Below the pieces are notes generated by a model. It worked only from the letters and a program-made list of their open reading frames with translations. It was not told the origin of the DNA and made no database searches. The translations under genes and the position numbers were made by a program. A stretch of 64,000 bases of DNA from positions 104,001 through 168,000 of the forward strand of contig CAMYJT010000011.1 in NCBI GenBank assembly GCA_947258785.1. The letters run 5' to 3'. Below are positions 19,097-27,760 of this stretch, one piece after another (the first letter of the stretch is position 1; each line of letters begins with the position of its first letter). Source of the stretch: an uncultured Gammaproteobacteria bacterium (lineage in GTDB: Bacteria; Pseudomonadota; Gammaproteobacteria; Arenicellales; JAANXG01).

Positions 19097-19900
19097 TCAG
19101 CGGCCGCGCCAAACCGGGGCGCGCTTTTCCATGAACGCATCAATGCCCTCGGCGGTGTCTTCGGCCATCATGTTGCAGGCCATGACCTCGCCGGCGTATT
19201 GGTAGGCACCGACTAGGTCTTTGGTCAGCTGCCGGTAGAACATCTGTTTGCCCGTGCGCACCGCGACGGGTGTTTTACCGGCGATGTTTGCGGCCAGCTC
19301 CTGCACCGCCCTATCCAGCTCGCCCGGTTCGACGGCGCGGTTGATCAGGCCCCACTCCTCGGCGCGGTGGGCATCGATGAATGCTCCGGTGATCAACATC
19401 TCGAAGGCCCGCTTGCGTGAAATGTTGCGGCTCAACGCGACCCCGGGCGTCGAGCAGAACAGGCCGAGATTGATACCGGATACCGCGAATCTGGCCTCGC
19501 TACTGGCAACGGCGAGATCACAATTGGCCACCAGTTGGCACCCCGCCGCGGTGGCGATGCCTTGGACTCTGGCGATGACCGGCTGGGGCAGTTCCAGCAT
19601 GCTCAGCATGACCCGGCTGCACCGCTCGAACAAGCCCCGGTAATAGCTCTTGTCCGGCGTGGCGCGCATCTGTTTGAGGTCGTGACCGGCACAGAAGGCC
19701 TTGCCGCTGGCGGCCAGGATGACGACCCGAACGGCGTCGTCTTCACGGAGCGTATCCAGCGCGGACTGCAGCGCGGCGAGCATTTCCTCCGACAGGGCGT
19801 TGTACTGCTGGGGACGATTCAACGTGAGGGTCGTCACGCCATCGCAATCGGACCGTAGTAGATGAGCTTGCTCGGACAACTCAACGGCCGTTGTGCTCAT
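19097..19900 (-). CDS. Enoyl-CoA hydratase/isomerase-like protein (ECHDC3-like), catalytic Glu absent
   Basis: A 267-residue crotonase-fold protein with RPQQYNALSEEM, the oxyanion-hole AFCAGHDLKQM and IATAAGCQLVANCDLAVA. In active hydratases two glutamates sit in the GGGCELA and FGQPE segments. Here those positions read AGCQLV and FAVSGI, so both are missing. The segment CSTPGVALSRN is typical of the ECHDC3-like subgroup. Classical hydration is therefore unlikely, and another crotonase-type reaction or a non-catalytic role is possible. It is divergent from an acyl-CoA synthetase gene. Confidence 0.82.
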   Translation of the reverse strand: MSTTAVELSEQAHLLRSDCDGVTTLTLNRPQQYNALSEEMLAALQSALDTLREDDAVRVVILAASGKAFCAGHDLKQMRATPDKSYYRGLFERCSRVMLSMLELPQPVIARVQGIATAAGCQLVANCDLAVASSEARFAVSGINLGLFCSTPGVALSRNISRKRAFEMLITGAFIDAHRAEEWGLINRAVEPGELDRAVQELAANIAGKTPVAVRTGKQMFYRQLTKDLVGAYQYAGEVMACNMMAEDTAEGIDAFMEKRAPVWRGR

Positions 19901-20055
19901 TGTGGATTCGTCTCTCGGGTGGATTTGAGGCCATTCTGCCCGTGAGTGACAGGTGATTCAAGGTGCCGGGCCGGCCGGGTAAGCGTTTACAGGCTGGGGA
20001 TTCGTCTGCCGCAGTCTTTGCGCTAAGCTTGTCGGACCAGCGATTGGAGGGCGGC

Positions 20056-21747
20056 ATGCACTTAATTGATCCTAACAGCACAGATTTCGACAGGATCCGC
20101 CGCGAGTTTCGTTGGCGCGTGCCCGCCCGGTACAACATCGCCCGGGAGGTCTGCGCCAAACACGACCGGTTCGCCGGGCGGCCCGCCATGTTCTACGAGA
20201 ACGCCGATGGTGCGACCCGGATCTACACATTTGGAGACATTCAGGCGCTGTCCAACCGGCTCGCCAACGGACTCGCACAACTTGGGCTCGGGCGGGGCGA
20301 TCGGGTCGGTGTCGTACTGCCGCAGCGGGTCGAGACCGCACTCGCCCATGTCGCTCTGTACAAGCTGGGTGCGGTGGCACTGCCTTTATCAGTGTTATTC
20401 GGCCCCGACGCAATCGAATATCGGCTGCAGGACAGCGGGGCCAAGGCGGTGATCACGTTTGGCCGGCACGTGGCGATGATTGGAGCGATACGCGAGCGGC
20501 TGCCGTCGCTGGAAACGGTGGTCAGCTGCGACGGCGAATGTGGCGACGCCGATTTCTGGGGCCTCGTCGAGGGCGGCGCCGACCAGCGCAGGCTTGCGGA
20601 CACCGCGGCGGACGATCCCGCCTTGCTGATCTACACCTCGGGAACCACCGGTCCACCCAAAGGCGCGCTGGTTGCGCATCGTTCGCTGATCGGTAACCTG
20701 CCCGGCTTTGAGTTGTCGCAGAATTTCTTTCCCACCGACGCAGACGTGTTCTGGACGCCTGCGGATTGGGCCTGGACCGGCGGGCTCCTCGATGGGTTGT
20801 TGCCTGCGTGGGTGTACGGTCGGCCGGTCGTGGCCTTCGAGGGCGGCAAGTTCGATCCGGAGCGTGCCTGTCATCTGATGGAGAAATACCGGATCACCAA
20901 CGCCTTCATCCCGCCCACGGCGCTCAAGCTGATCCGTCAGGTGCCCAAGTTGGACCGCTATGATTTTCGGCTCCGCGCAGTCATGTCGGCGGGGGAGACC
21001 GTGGGCGGGGAGTTGTACGAGTGGGGCCGGCGCGCACTCAAGCTCGCGATCAACGAGATGTGGGGCCAGACCGAGTTCAATTATCTGGTCGGCAACTGTA
21101 CCGCCATCATGGACGCCAAACCCGGCTCGATGGGCAAACCTTATCCGGGCCATGACGTGGACGCCATCGACGATGAGGGTCATACCGTGCCGGTGGGGAG
21201 CGAGGGTGAACTGGCCGCGCGTGTCGGTGACCCGGTGATGTTTCTCGGCTATTGGAACAACGAGTCGGCGACCCGGGAGAAGATCGTCAACGGATGGTTC
21301 CGGACCGGGGACGTCGGTTACCGGGACGAAGACGGCTACATCTGGTTTGTCGGCCGCCGTGACGACGTCATCTCCAGCGCCGGTCACCGCGTGGGCCCGG
21401 GTGAAATCGAAGACTGTCTGCTCAAGCACCCGGCGGTGGCCCAGGCGGCGATCATCGGCAGTCCGGACTCACTGCGCGGCAGCATCATCAAGGCTTATAT
21501 CGTGTTGGCGGAGGGTCACACGCCCAGTGACGCGCTGAAGACCGAGATCCAATTGTCGGTCAAGACCCAGCTGGCGGCCCACGAATACCCCCGCGCCATC
21601 GACTTCATTGGCGAGCTGCCGATGACGACCACCGGCAAGATCCGTCGCACCGAGCTGCGTCGACTGGACCAGGGCGATCGGGAAACGGGCTCGGACCATG
21701 CCTCCACCGGGGCCGGGGACCACCATGCCCCGAACCTGACCGACTGA
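20056..21747 (+). CDS. AMP-forming acyl-CoA synthetase (acetyl/medium-chain type)
   Basis: A 563-residue adenylate-forming ligase. Motifs seen are YTSGTTGPPKGALVAHRSL, WTPADWAWTGGLLDGLLPAW, MWGQTEFNYLVGNC, GWFRTGDVGYRDEDGYIWFVGRRDDVISSAGHRVGP and the C-terminal catalytic lysine in MTTTGKIRRTEL. The WTPADWAW segment is characteristic of the acetyl-CoA-synthetase-like and medium-chain synthetase branch. ATG 20056 is preceded by GGAGG at 5 nt spacing, and the longer frame from 19963 is not used. It is divergent from the crotonase-like gene. The substrate is uncertain. Confidence 0.9.
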   Translation: MHLIDPNSTDFDRIRREFRWRVPARYNIAREVCAKHDRFAGRPAMFYENADGATRIYTFGDIQALSNRLANGLAQLGLGRGDRVGVVLPQRVETALAHVALYKLGAVALPLSVLFGPDAIEYRLQDSGAKAVITFGRHVAMIGAIRERLPSLETVVSCDGECGDADFWGLVEGGADQRRLADTAADDPALLIYTSGTTGPPKGALVAHRSLIGNLPGFELSQNFFPTDADVFWTPADWAWTGGLLDGLLPAWVYGRPVVAFEGGKFDPERACHLMEKYRITNAFIPPTALKLIRQVPKLDRYDFRLRAVMSAGETVGGELYEWGRRALKLAINEMWGQTEFNYLVGNCTAIMDAKPGSMGKPYPGHDVDAIDDEGHTVPVGSEGELAARVGDPVMFLGYWNNESATREKIVNGWFRTGDVGYRDEDGYIWFVGRRDDVISSAGHRVGPGEIEDCLLKHPAVAQAAIIGSPDSLRGSIIKAYIVLAEGHTPSDALKTEIQLSVKTQLAAHEYPRAIDFIGELPMTTTGKIRRTELRRLDQGDRETGSDHASTGAGDHHAPNLTD

Positions 21748-21836
21748 ACGGTGTGCTGATCCCGCAAAGGACCGGGATTCGGGTGGGTACGTCGCTGACC
21801 GGGTTTCGTGAAAGAGACGTGGATGCGGCGTCAGGG

Positions 21837-22193
21837 TTACAGGGCTGATACGTCGGCGAAGATCAGATACTCTCGGACCCGCTCGCCGTCGAATTTAAAC
21901 ACATTGGCAAAGGGGACCGACAGCTCGGTGGCGTCGTGGCGTGTGTAGGTCGCGGTGCCGTGACAGATTACCGCGTCTTCCAGCCACCAGACATCATAGA
22001 TGCGGTGTTGGATGGACTGAATGCTCGCGAAAAACGCGGCCACTGCGTGACGGATCGCCGGCCGGCCCAGCACTGGATCTGCGTTGCCGAAGCGGAACTG
22101 CGCGTCGTCGGTCAGAAACGCGGCGAACCCGTCGACGTCCCTCTGGTCGATGGCCTGAAACAATTCTCTGAGCCAGTCGTGCGCGGGGGGCAT
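21837..22193 (-). CDS. NTF2/SnoaL-like small protein
   Basis: A 118-residue protein with the pattern LRELFQAIDQRDVDGFAAFL, DAQFRFGNADPVLGRPAI, then GTATYTR and FKFDGERVREYLIF. This is the usual layout of SnoaL/NTF2-like cone-shaped domains. AGGA lies 8 nt upstream of the ATG. The family includes isomerases, hydrolases and binding proteins, so no reaction can be named. It stands alone between convergent and tandem neighbours. Confidence 0.75.
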   Translation of the reverse strand: MPPAHDWLRELFQAIDQRDVDGFAAFLTDDAQFRFGNADPVLGRPAIRHAVAAFFASIQSIQHRIYDVWWLEDAVICHGTATYTRHDATELSVPFANVFKFDGERVREYLIFADVSAL

Positions 22194-22367
22194 GCCGTGA
22201 TTCCTGCTTAAGCCGTCTGCCGGCGACGGAGTGACTATATACCCTTAAACTTCCAACCGCGATCCATGCGGGGCAATCGTAGAACGTCACCGATCACTGC
22301 GCGTCATTGGATCATTGACGCGTCACGGTCAGACCTTGGTCCGTGCGCGATGCATGGATACTTAAGG

Positions 22368-23426
22368 TCAGGGCCTCTCACCCATAGGCGATCTCGACCG
22401 CGCAGCTCTGGGTATTTGGTGCGTCGTTGCGGCAGGCCTCGCGAGATCGGGTGCCGGCGTTCTCACGAGTCTGCGCCGGCGCCCCAACCCCAGGCTGAGC
22501 AGTCCCACCACTACGGCGGTGGCGAACAGCGCGAGCAGCCAGGGCGTTGGCCACAGCTGGAAGGCCTTGACCGAGACCTTGCTCAGCCGCGACCCCACCT
22601 TCATGGACTTCGCCAGTGCGGCCACATTGCCGCCATCGCGGTGGAGGCGTTTCACCCCGGATTTGCCGAATAACGCGGCCACCGCGTAGCTGCCCTTGGC
22701 GTCGATCTCCGCGGCTCTGCCGATCTTGGCCAGATCGCCGGCGCTGTCCACGGATCCCATGACACCCCGCAGCGGGCCGGGCCCCAGCCGGGTGGCGGCC
22801 TTGCCGAAGTCCGTGACCACCGCGCTCAGTCTGGAAAAGCTCCCGGTCTTCAGGCCATGCCTGGCGGCGCCTTTCAAGCCAGTCAGGAAACGTCGGCTCA
22901 GTGCACCGCTGCGCCGGAACAGTTTGAGCAGCGCCGGCGCCCAATCGACGTGTGCAGCGACCGTGGTGGTCAGACCAACCGCCGACAGCGCGATGATGAG
23001 CTTGTCACCCGTGCCCGAATGCATCTGCTTCCAACCCTGTACCGCGAGGTCGCGAATATCACCGATCACGAACAGGTCCACGGACAGGCTGCCCAGCATG
23101 CCGGCGGTGTCGGCCGGTTCTCCGGTCACCGCCCCGTGAGCGAAGCGCCGCGCCCGACTCCAGAATCCGGACAACGCCTGCTCTGCGGCCGCCGCCAATT
23201 CCGCGGCCCGCTCCGCGTCGCCGAGGTGGGGGTGCTCGACAACGAAGTCGGCCAGCAGCCTGGATTCCGCCCAGCGGCCGTCATCGGCCAGCTTGGCGGC
23301 CCGGGTGAGCGGATCCTCCGGGAGAACCCATGCGCCTTGGAGCCGGTTCGCGAGCTCCTGGCCGGCGAGCCATGCTGCCGCGGCGGCCAGCAAGGCCACG
23401 CACAATCTGAAAGTGGTCGTCAGCAT
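22368..23426 (-). CDS. Unknown membrane protein
   Basis: A 352-residue protein I do not recognise. It has an N-terminal hydrophobic anchor (LCVALLAAAAAWLAG, residues 8-22), a central hydrophobic stretch around LIIALSAVGLTTTVAAHV, and a C-terminal transmembrane helix (PWLLALFATAVVVGLLSLGL) followed by an arginine-rich tail. The middle is Ala/Gly/Lys rich. It is on the strand opposite to the hydrogenase operon and shares no obvious role with it. It might be a periplasmic or inner-membrane structural protein. Confidence 0.7.
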   Translation of the reverse strand: MLTTTFRLCVALLAAAAAWLAGQELANRLQGAWVLPEDPLTRAAKLADDGRWAESRLLADFVVEHPHLGDAERAAELAAAAEQALSGFWSRARRFAHGAVTGEPADTAGMLGSLSVDLFVIGDIRDLAVQGWKQMHSGTGDKLIIALSAVGLTTTVAAHVDWAPALLKLFRRSGALSRRFLTGLKGAARHGLKTGSFSRLSAVVTDFGKAATRLGPGPLRGVMGSVDSAGDLAKIGRAAEIDAKGSYAVAALFGKSGVKRLHRDGGNVAALAKSMKVGSRLSKVSVKAFQLWPTPWLLALFATAVVVGLLSLGLGRRRRLVRTPAPDLARPAATTHQIPRAARSRSPMGERP

Positions 23427-23818
23427 GTACCAAGCTGCGGGCGTAGCGCGCTCGTCTTTTTGGCGAACATAAGCGGTTTGACTCCAATATCCCTGTCCAG
23501 CGTAATTTTAAATCAAATCGAGGATAACCAATGAATTGACAACAGATACGGTCAAACGGGCGCCAAACCCAGTCGCATCGGAAATCGCCCGTGTCGAGCG
23601 CCGCTTGAAACCGCGGTCCAGGCCAGGATTAGCGGCTCGCGGTACGTTCATCGCCCGGCGCGTCCCGGAATTTGACTTCGGTCATGGAGTGCGTCCTGCA
23701 AAGGGGTTATGAAGGGCTGTTAGAGACTGTTGGGCACGCCGTTTGCAAGACTTGAGTGTTCCGTGAGTCGGCCGGCGGAGTCGCAGTCATAAATCAAAAA
23801 GCAAACAGGAGGACAATA
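23427..23818. other. 392-nt intergenic region upstream of the hydrogenase operon
   Basis: No coding frame of recognisable type is present. It holds the sigma-54 promoter at 23732-23747 and an AT-rich stretch at 23505-23540. A loose IHF-like match (AACCAA-TGAA-TTG, one mismatch, 23526-23538) lies about 195 nt upstream of the promoter. The length leaves room for an upstream activator site, which I could not identify. Confidence 0.5.
23732..23747 (+). promoter_or_regulatory. Sigma-54 (-24/-12) promoter of the hydrogenase operon
   Basis: GGGCACG-CCGT-TTGCA matches the RpoN consensus TGGCACG-N4-TTGCA at all positions but one, with the GG and GC elements exactly 12 bases apart. Transcription should start near 23758, leaving a leader of about 60 nt before the ribosome-binding site. 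Sigma-54 control through a response regulator (HoxA/HupR) is established for several uptake hydrogenases. No such regulator gene is in the window. Confidence 0.75.
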
Positions 23819-24961
23819 ATGGCTGTCACTCCAGGTCGAGCCCCGACAGGCGGGCTCACTCGCGACCTTCACTCACCGGTACGAGCGGTTGACATCGGAC
23901 GGCGGGACTTCATTAAGCTGTGCGGCACGACGGCGGCGCTGCTCGGACTGGGCTCAGCGGGGATTCCCCGGATCGCCCAGGCGTTGGAGTCCGCCGCTGT
24001 GAAACGGCCCTCCGTCATCTGGCTGAATTTCGCGTCGGACACCGGCTGCACCGAGGCCTTGATCAAGGCCAGCTACCCCAACGCCGCGCAGCTGATCCTC
24101 GAGATTCTCAGCCTGGATTATAATGAAACCATCATGGCGGCGGCCGGTGACCAGGCCGAAGAGATCCTCGACCACGCCCTGAAGCGCGGCGACTACATTC
24201 TGATTGTCGAAGGCGGGATTCCGACCAAACCGGGCTACGGCATGATCGCGCGCCGCGAAATGCTCGACATCGGTAAGGAATTCGCCGAGCGCGCCACCGC
24301 TGTCATCGCGGTGGGAAGCTGCGCAACCTGGGGCGGCGTACCCGCCGGTGATCCCAACCCGGCTGCCATCAAGGGCGTTCGCGAGGCGCTGGGTGTCGAG
24401 TGCATCAACCTGGATCTGTGTCCGGTGAACGAAGGGATCCTGGTCGCCACTGTAGTCGACTTCCTGCTGACCAAACGGGTCCCCGAGCTCGATCAGCACG
24501 GCCGGCCGAAGATCTTTTACGGGCAGACCATCCACGACCAGTGCGAACGGCGGGGGCACTTCAACGCCGGTCGATTCGTGGAACGATTCGGCAGCCCGGA
24601 GGAAGAGCTCGGTTACTGCCTGTACAAAATGGGCTGCAAGGGTCCGGATACTTACGCCAACTGCTCGAAGTTCCGTTACAACGACCGGGTCAGCTGGTGC
24701 ATCGGCGCCGGTGCGCCGTGCATCGGTTGCGCCCAACCCGGCTGGGTGGATCAGTTCGCCGGATTTTACGAACGCTTGCCGGGAGTCGACATCCCCGGCA
24801 TGGACGGTGTGGCCGCCGGCGCCGACAAGATCGGTGTAGCGGCCGGAGTCGTCACCGCGGCAGGGATTGCGGCGCATGCGGTTGGCACCGCCGCCAAGCG
24901 GCGCCCCGATAAGAATCCTTCATCCGGGGGGACGGACAAGCCCACCGGACCGGCGAAGTGA
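23819..24961 (+). CDS. [NiFe]-hydrogenase small subunit, Tat-exported, atypical Fe-S ligands
   Basis: The electron-relay subunit, 380 residues. The Tat motif RRDFIK (28-33) is followed by a hydrophobic stretch, and a C-terminal helix (IGVAAGVVTAAGIAAHAV) anchors it. Proximal cluster ligands read Asp74, Cys77, Cys168 and Cys201, with DTGC in place of the usual CTGC. Distal ligands are His239, Cys242, Cys267 and Cys273. Medial ligands are Cys282, Cys294, Cys301 and Cys304, with Cys294 where 3Fe-4S enzymes have Pro, which predicts three [4Fe-4S] clusters. A 3Cys/1Asp proximal cluster is known from the actinobacterial-type (group 1h) enzyme. ATG 23819 has a perfect AGGAGGA upstream. It is the first gene of the operon. 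Confidence 0.92.
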   Translation: MAVTPGRAPTGGLTRDLHSPVRAVDIGRRDFIKLCGTTAALLGLGSAGIPRIAQALESAAVKRPSVIWLNFASDTGCTEALIKASYPNAAQLILEILSLDYNETIMAAAGDQAEEILDHALKRGDYILIVEGGIPTKPGYGMIARREMLDIGKEFAERATAVIAVGSCATWGGVPAGDPNPAAIKGVREALGVECINLDLCPVNEGILVATVVDFLLTKRVPELDQHGRPKIFYGQTIHDQCERRGHFNAGRFVERFGSPEEELGYCLYKMGCKGPDTYANCSKFRYNDRVSWCIGAGAPCIGCAQPGWVDQFAGFYERLPGVDIPGMDGVAAGADKIGVAAGVVTAAGIAAHAVGTAAKRRPDKNPSSGGTDKPTGPAK

Positions 24962-24970
24962 GGTGAGCCA

Positions 24971-26560
24971 ATGACCCGCATAAAAATTGATCCGATCACA
25001 CGCATTGAGGGACACCTGGCCCTGGAGGTTGAGGTCGAGGGGTCGAAGGTCAAGGACGCCTGGGCCTCCGGGACGCTGTTTCGTGGCTTCGAAGTCATAC
25101 TCAAGGGGCGCGATCCCCGTGACGCCTATCACATAACGCAGCGGATTTGCGGCGTCTGTCCGACTTCGCACGCCCACACGGCGTCGCTGTGTCTGGAGGA
25201 CGCCGTCGGCATCCACCCGCCCGACACCGGGCGGCTGGTTCGCAACATGGTCGAAGGCGCCCAGTTTCTGCATTCCCACATCTTGTGGTTCTACCACCTC
25301 GCCGCCCTGGATTTCGTCGACGTGGTATCGGCGCTGGACGCCAATCCGACCCAGCAGTACCTCAAAGACGTCAAGGCCCGGCTCAAGACGTTTGTCGACA
25401 GCGGTCAACTGGGTCCGTTCGCGAACGCCTACTGGGGGCACCCCGCCTACAAGCTGACGCCGGACCTCAACCTGCTGGCCGTTGCTCACTACCTGGAGGC
25501 GATCGACAAGCAGGCTCAGGCGGCCCACATCTCGGCCATCTTCGGCGGGCGCATGCCGATGACCATGACCACGCCCGCCGGCGGATCCGTGCACATCCCC
25601 ACCGTGGACGAAGTCGCCAACATCATGCCGCGCCTGAAGGAGATCAAGCGATGGGTGGAGACGGTCTTCATCCCCGACGTCCTGGCGGTCGCACCCCACT
25701 ACCTGGATTACGCAGCGGTCGGCAAAGGACCGGCGAATTTCCTGGCTTGGGGGGTGTTCGACGACCCCAGCTACGACACCAAGAATCGCCTGCTGCCCAG
25801 CGGAGTCGTCATGGACGGCAAATTGCAGGCCCTGGAGGTCGACCAGCAGACCGTTTCGGAGGACGTCACCCGTGCCTGGTACAAGGACGGAGCACCGGTC
25901 CATCCGTCGGTGGGCGTGACCGAACCGGAGTTCACGGAATGGGACGTGGAGAACAAGTACACCTGGGCCAAGGCCCCACGCTACGGCGATCAGCCCATGG
26001 AGACCGGCGCTTTGGCCCGGATGGTCGTGGCCTACGCCAAAGGACAGCCGACCGTACAGCGTTTGATCAACGACGCCTTGACGACCCTGGGCGTCGCCGA
26101 TAAGCCTGAGGTGCTGTTTTCGGTGGTGGGACGGATTGCGGCGCGGGCGGTGGAAACCAAGCTCATCGCCGACGCGATGGTGGAGTGGTCCCAGCAGATT
26201 CTCGACAACCTGCGGGAAGGCAACAAAGAGACCTTTACCCAGTACACGATGCCGGGGCAGGCCGCTGGCATGGGACTGTGGGAGGCCCCGCGCGGTGCGC
26301 TGGCGCACTGGAATCAGATCGAGGGTGGGCAACTCGCCAACTATCAGGTGATCACCCCGACCTGCTGGAACATCTCGCCCCGGGACGGGCAGGGGACCCG
26401 CGGGCCCATCGAGCAGGCCTTGATCGGGACACCGGTGGAGGATCCGCAGCGTCCGCTCGAGATTCTCAGGGTGGCGCATTCCTTTGACCCGTGTCTGGCC
26501 TGCACGGTCCATGTCATCGACCCGCACAGCAACGAAGTCTATAAGGTCCGGGTAAGTTGA
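24971..26560 (+). CDS. [NiFe]-hydrogenase large (catalytic) subunit
   Basis: Carries the NiFe(CN)2CO centre and splits H2. The N-terminal motif RICGVCPTSH supplies Cys60, Cys63 and His67, and the C-terminal motif SFDPCLACTVH supplies Cys508, Cys511 and His514. A 15-residue tail after His514 should be removed by the maturation protease encoded downstream. The length of 529 residues is in the range of group 1 uptake enzymes. It starts 9 nt after the small-subunit stop with a GAGGTGA ribosome-binding site. It is exported together with the small subunit by the latter's Tat signal. Confidence 0.95.
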   Translation: MTRIKIDPITRIEGHLALEVEVEGSKVKDAWASGTLFRGFEVILKGRDPRDAYHITQRICGVCPTSHAHTASLCLEDAVGIHPPDTGRLVRNMVEGAQFLHSHILWFYHLAALDFVDVVSALDANPTQQYLKDVKARLKTFVDSGQLGPFANAYWGHPAYKLTPDLNLLAVAHYLEAIDKQAQAAHISAIFGGRMPMTMTTPAGGSVHIPTVDEVANIMPRLKEIKRWVETVFIPDVLAVAPHYLDYAAVGKGPANFLAWGVFDDPSYDTKNRLLPSGVVMDGKLQALEVDQQTVSEDVTRAWYKDGAPVHPSVGVTEPEFTEWDVENKYTWAKAPRYGDQPMETGALARMVVAYAKGQPTVQRLINDALTTLGVADKPEVLFSVVGRIAARAVETKLIADAMVEWSQQILDNLREGNKETFTQYTMPGQAAGMGLWEAPRGALAHWNQIEGGQLANYQVITPTCWNISPRDGQGTRGPIEQALIGTPVEDPQRPLEILRVAHSFDPCLACTVHVIDPHSNEVYKVRVS

Positions 26561-26567
26561 GGTGACC

Positions 26568-27239
26568 ATGAATACGCAACGCGAGTACGTCTGGAGCTGG
26601 ACCTATCGGATTGATCATTGGGTCCGTGTCCTTGCCCTGGTGGTCCTCACCGTTACCGGGTTTTACATACACTGGCCGTTCCTGTCCGGCGGCGAGCAGG
26701 GCGGCTTTTTGTTGATGGCCTGGATGCGGTTTGCGCATTTCGTGTCGGCGTATGTCTTGATCCTGGGGCTGGTGGTGCGGATCTATCTGGCTTTCAGGTC
26801 GACCTTCGACGCGGACTGGCGTGACTTCGGGATTGTCCGCAACGTCAAAAACATTCCCGATGTGCTGCTCTACTATCTATTTTTGAAAGACACCCACAAA
26901 CCGTACCGCCGGTACAACCCACTGCAGGCGCTGACCTATCTGTTTTGGGCCCTGTTGATTGTGTTTATGGCACTGACCGGGTTCGCGTTGTACCGCGGGA
27001 GCGTGTTCGGCTTGCTTCAGGCACCGGATGCATTCGAGTGGGTGAACGCACTCCTCGGTGGCCGGGCCTACACACGGGTCTGGCACTTCCTGGCCATGTG
27101 GTTGTTCCTGATCATGATCGCCATTCATATCTACATGGCGGCCTCGATCGGCTGGGTCCAGCGCGATCACACGCTCAGCTCCATGCTCACGGGTTACAAA
27201 CTCAAGACCGGGGAGGGTCAAGAAAGAGCGGCCAAATGA
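26568..27239 (+). CDS. Hydrogenase cytochrome b subunit (HyaC/HupC type)
   Basis: A 223-residue membrane dihaem cytochrome that passes electrons from the small subunit to the quinone pool. Four hydrophobic segments are visible, with candidate haem histidines in YRIDHWVRV, RFAHFVSAYV, and VWHFLAMWLFLIMIAIHIYMA. A cytosolic loop has DWRDFGIVRN. ATG 26568, preceded by GAGG at 5 nt, is chosen over GTG 26562. Its stop overlaps the start of the protease gene (ATGA), so the two are coupled. Confidence 0.93.
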   Translation: MNTQREYVWSWTYRIDHWVRVLALVVLTVTGFYIHWPFLSGGEQGGFLLMAWMRFAHFVSAYVLILGLVVRIYLAFRSTFDADWRDFGIVRNVKNIPDVLLYYLFLKDTHKPYRRYNPLQALTYLFWALLIVFMALTGFALYRGSVFGLLQAPDAFEWVNALLGGRAYTRVWHFLAMWLFLIMIAIHIYMAASIGWVQRDHTLSSMLTGYKLKTGEGQERAAK

Positions 27240-27760
27240 CGGTGCTGCACCCGGTGCTGGTAGTCGGCATCGGCAACACGCTCATGCAGGATGACGGCAT
27301 CGGGGTGTGGGCGGTCCGCCGTTTGGCACGTGAATACCGTCTACCCCCGGGCGTGGAGTTGATCGAGGGTGGGGTGCTGGGTATGCAGCTGGTGCACGAT
27401 CTGCGTTCGGCAAAACATCTCCTGATCATCGACGCCATGGATGGGGGCGGCGAGCCGGGTACTGTGTATCGCCTGGACGCGGATTCGTTGTCAAAACGCC
27501 CGCGTACCTTGATGTCCCTGCACGAAGTCAGTGTGACCGACGTGCTGTCGGTGGCCGAGTTTATTGGCTGCCGCCCGCGGACGCGTATCCTCGGTGTGCA
27601 GCCGCAGAAGGCGTATTCGCCCGGTCTCACACTCACCCCCTTGCTGCAGGCCGTCTTGCCACGTGTGGTCAGGGCCGCGGTGGAGGAATTGGAACGCATG
27701 GGCGTCACAGCAATCGCAGGCGGTGGGTCGCACCGCGGCACGGCGGAGATTCGCGCATAG
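27236..27760 (+). CDS. Hydrogenase maturation protease (HyaD/HupD/HoxM family)
   Basis: A 174-residue endopeptidase that removes the C-terminal tail of the large subunit once nickel is in place. The motif VVGIGNTLMQDDGIGVWAVRRL contains the conserved Asp of the GNxLxxDDGxG signature. LLIIDAMDGGGEPGTVYRL has the second metal-binding Asp, and SLHEVSVTDVL the His. ATG 27236 overlaps the cytochrome b stop. The accessory genes for active-site assembly (hypABCDEF) are not in the window. Confidence 0.92.
   Translation: MTVLHPVLVVGIGNTLMQDDGIGVWAVRRLAREYRLPPGVELIEGGVLGMQLVHDLRSAKHLLIIDAMDGGGEPGTVYRLDADSLSKRPRTLMSLHEVSVTDVLSVAEFIGCRPRTRILGVQPQKAYSPGLTLTPLLQAVLPRVVRAAVEELERMGVTAIAGGGSHRGTAEIRA

Noticed and set aside
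22301..22321. An operator made of GCGTCA and TGACGC
   Set aside because: The arms are short, and it is upstream of a single NTF2-like gene with no regulator nearby, so it may be chance.
23819..24961. Oxygen-tolerant six-cysteine (group 1d) hydrogenase
   Set aside because: The extra cysteines around the proximal cluster are absent, and the first proximal cysteine itself is Asp.
24920..26569. A 549-codon frame antisense to the hydrogenase large subunit
   Set aside because: The opposite strand encodes a complete hydrogenase subunit with active-site cysteines. The antisense peptide resembles no known protein.
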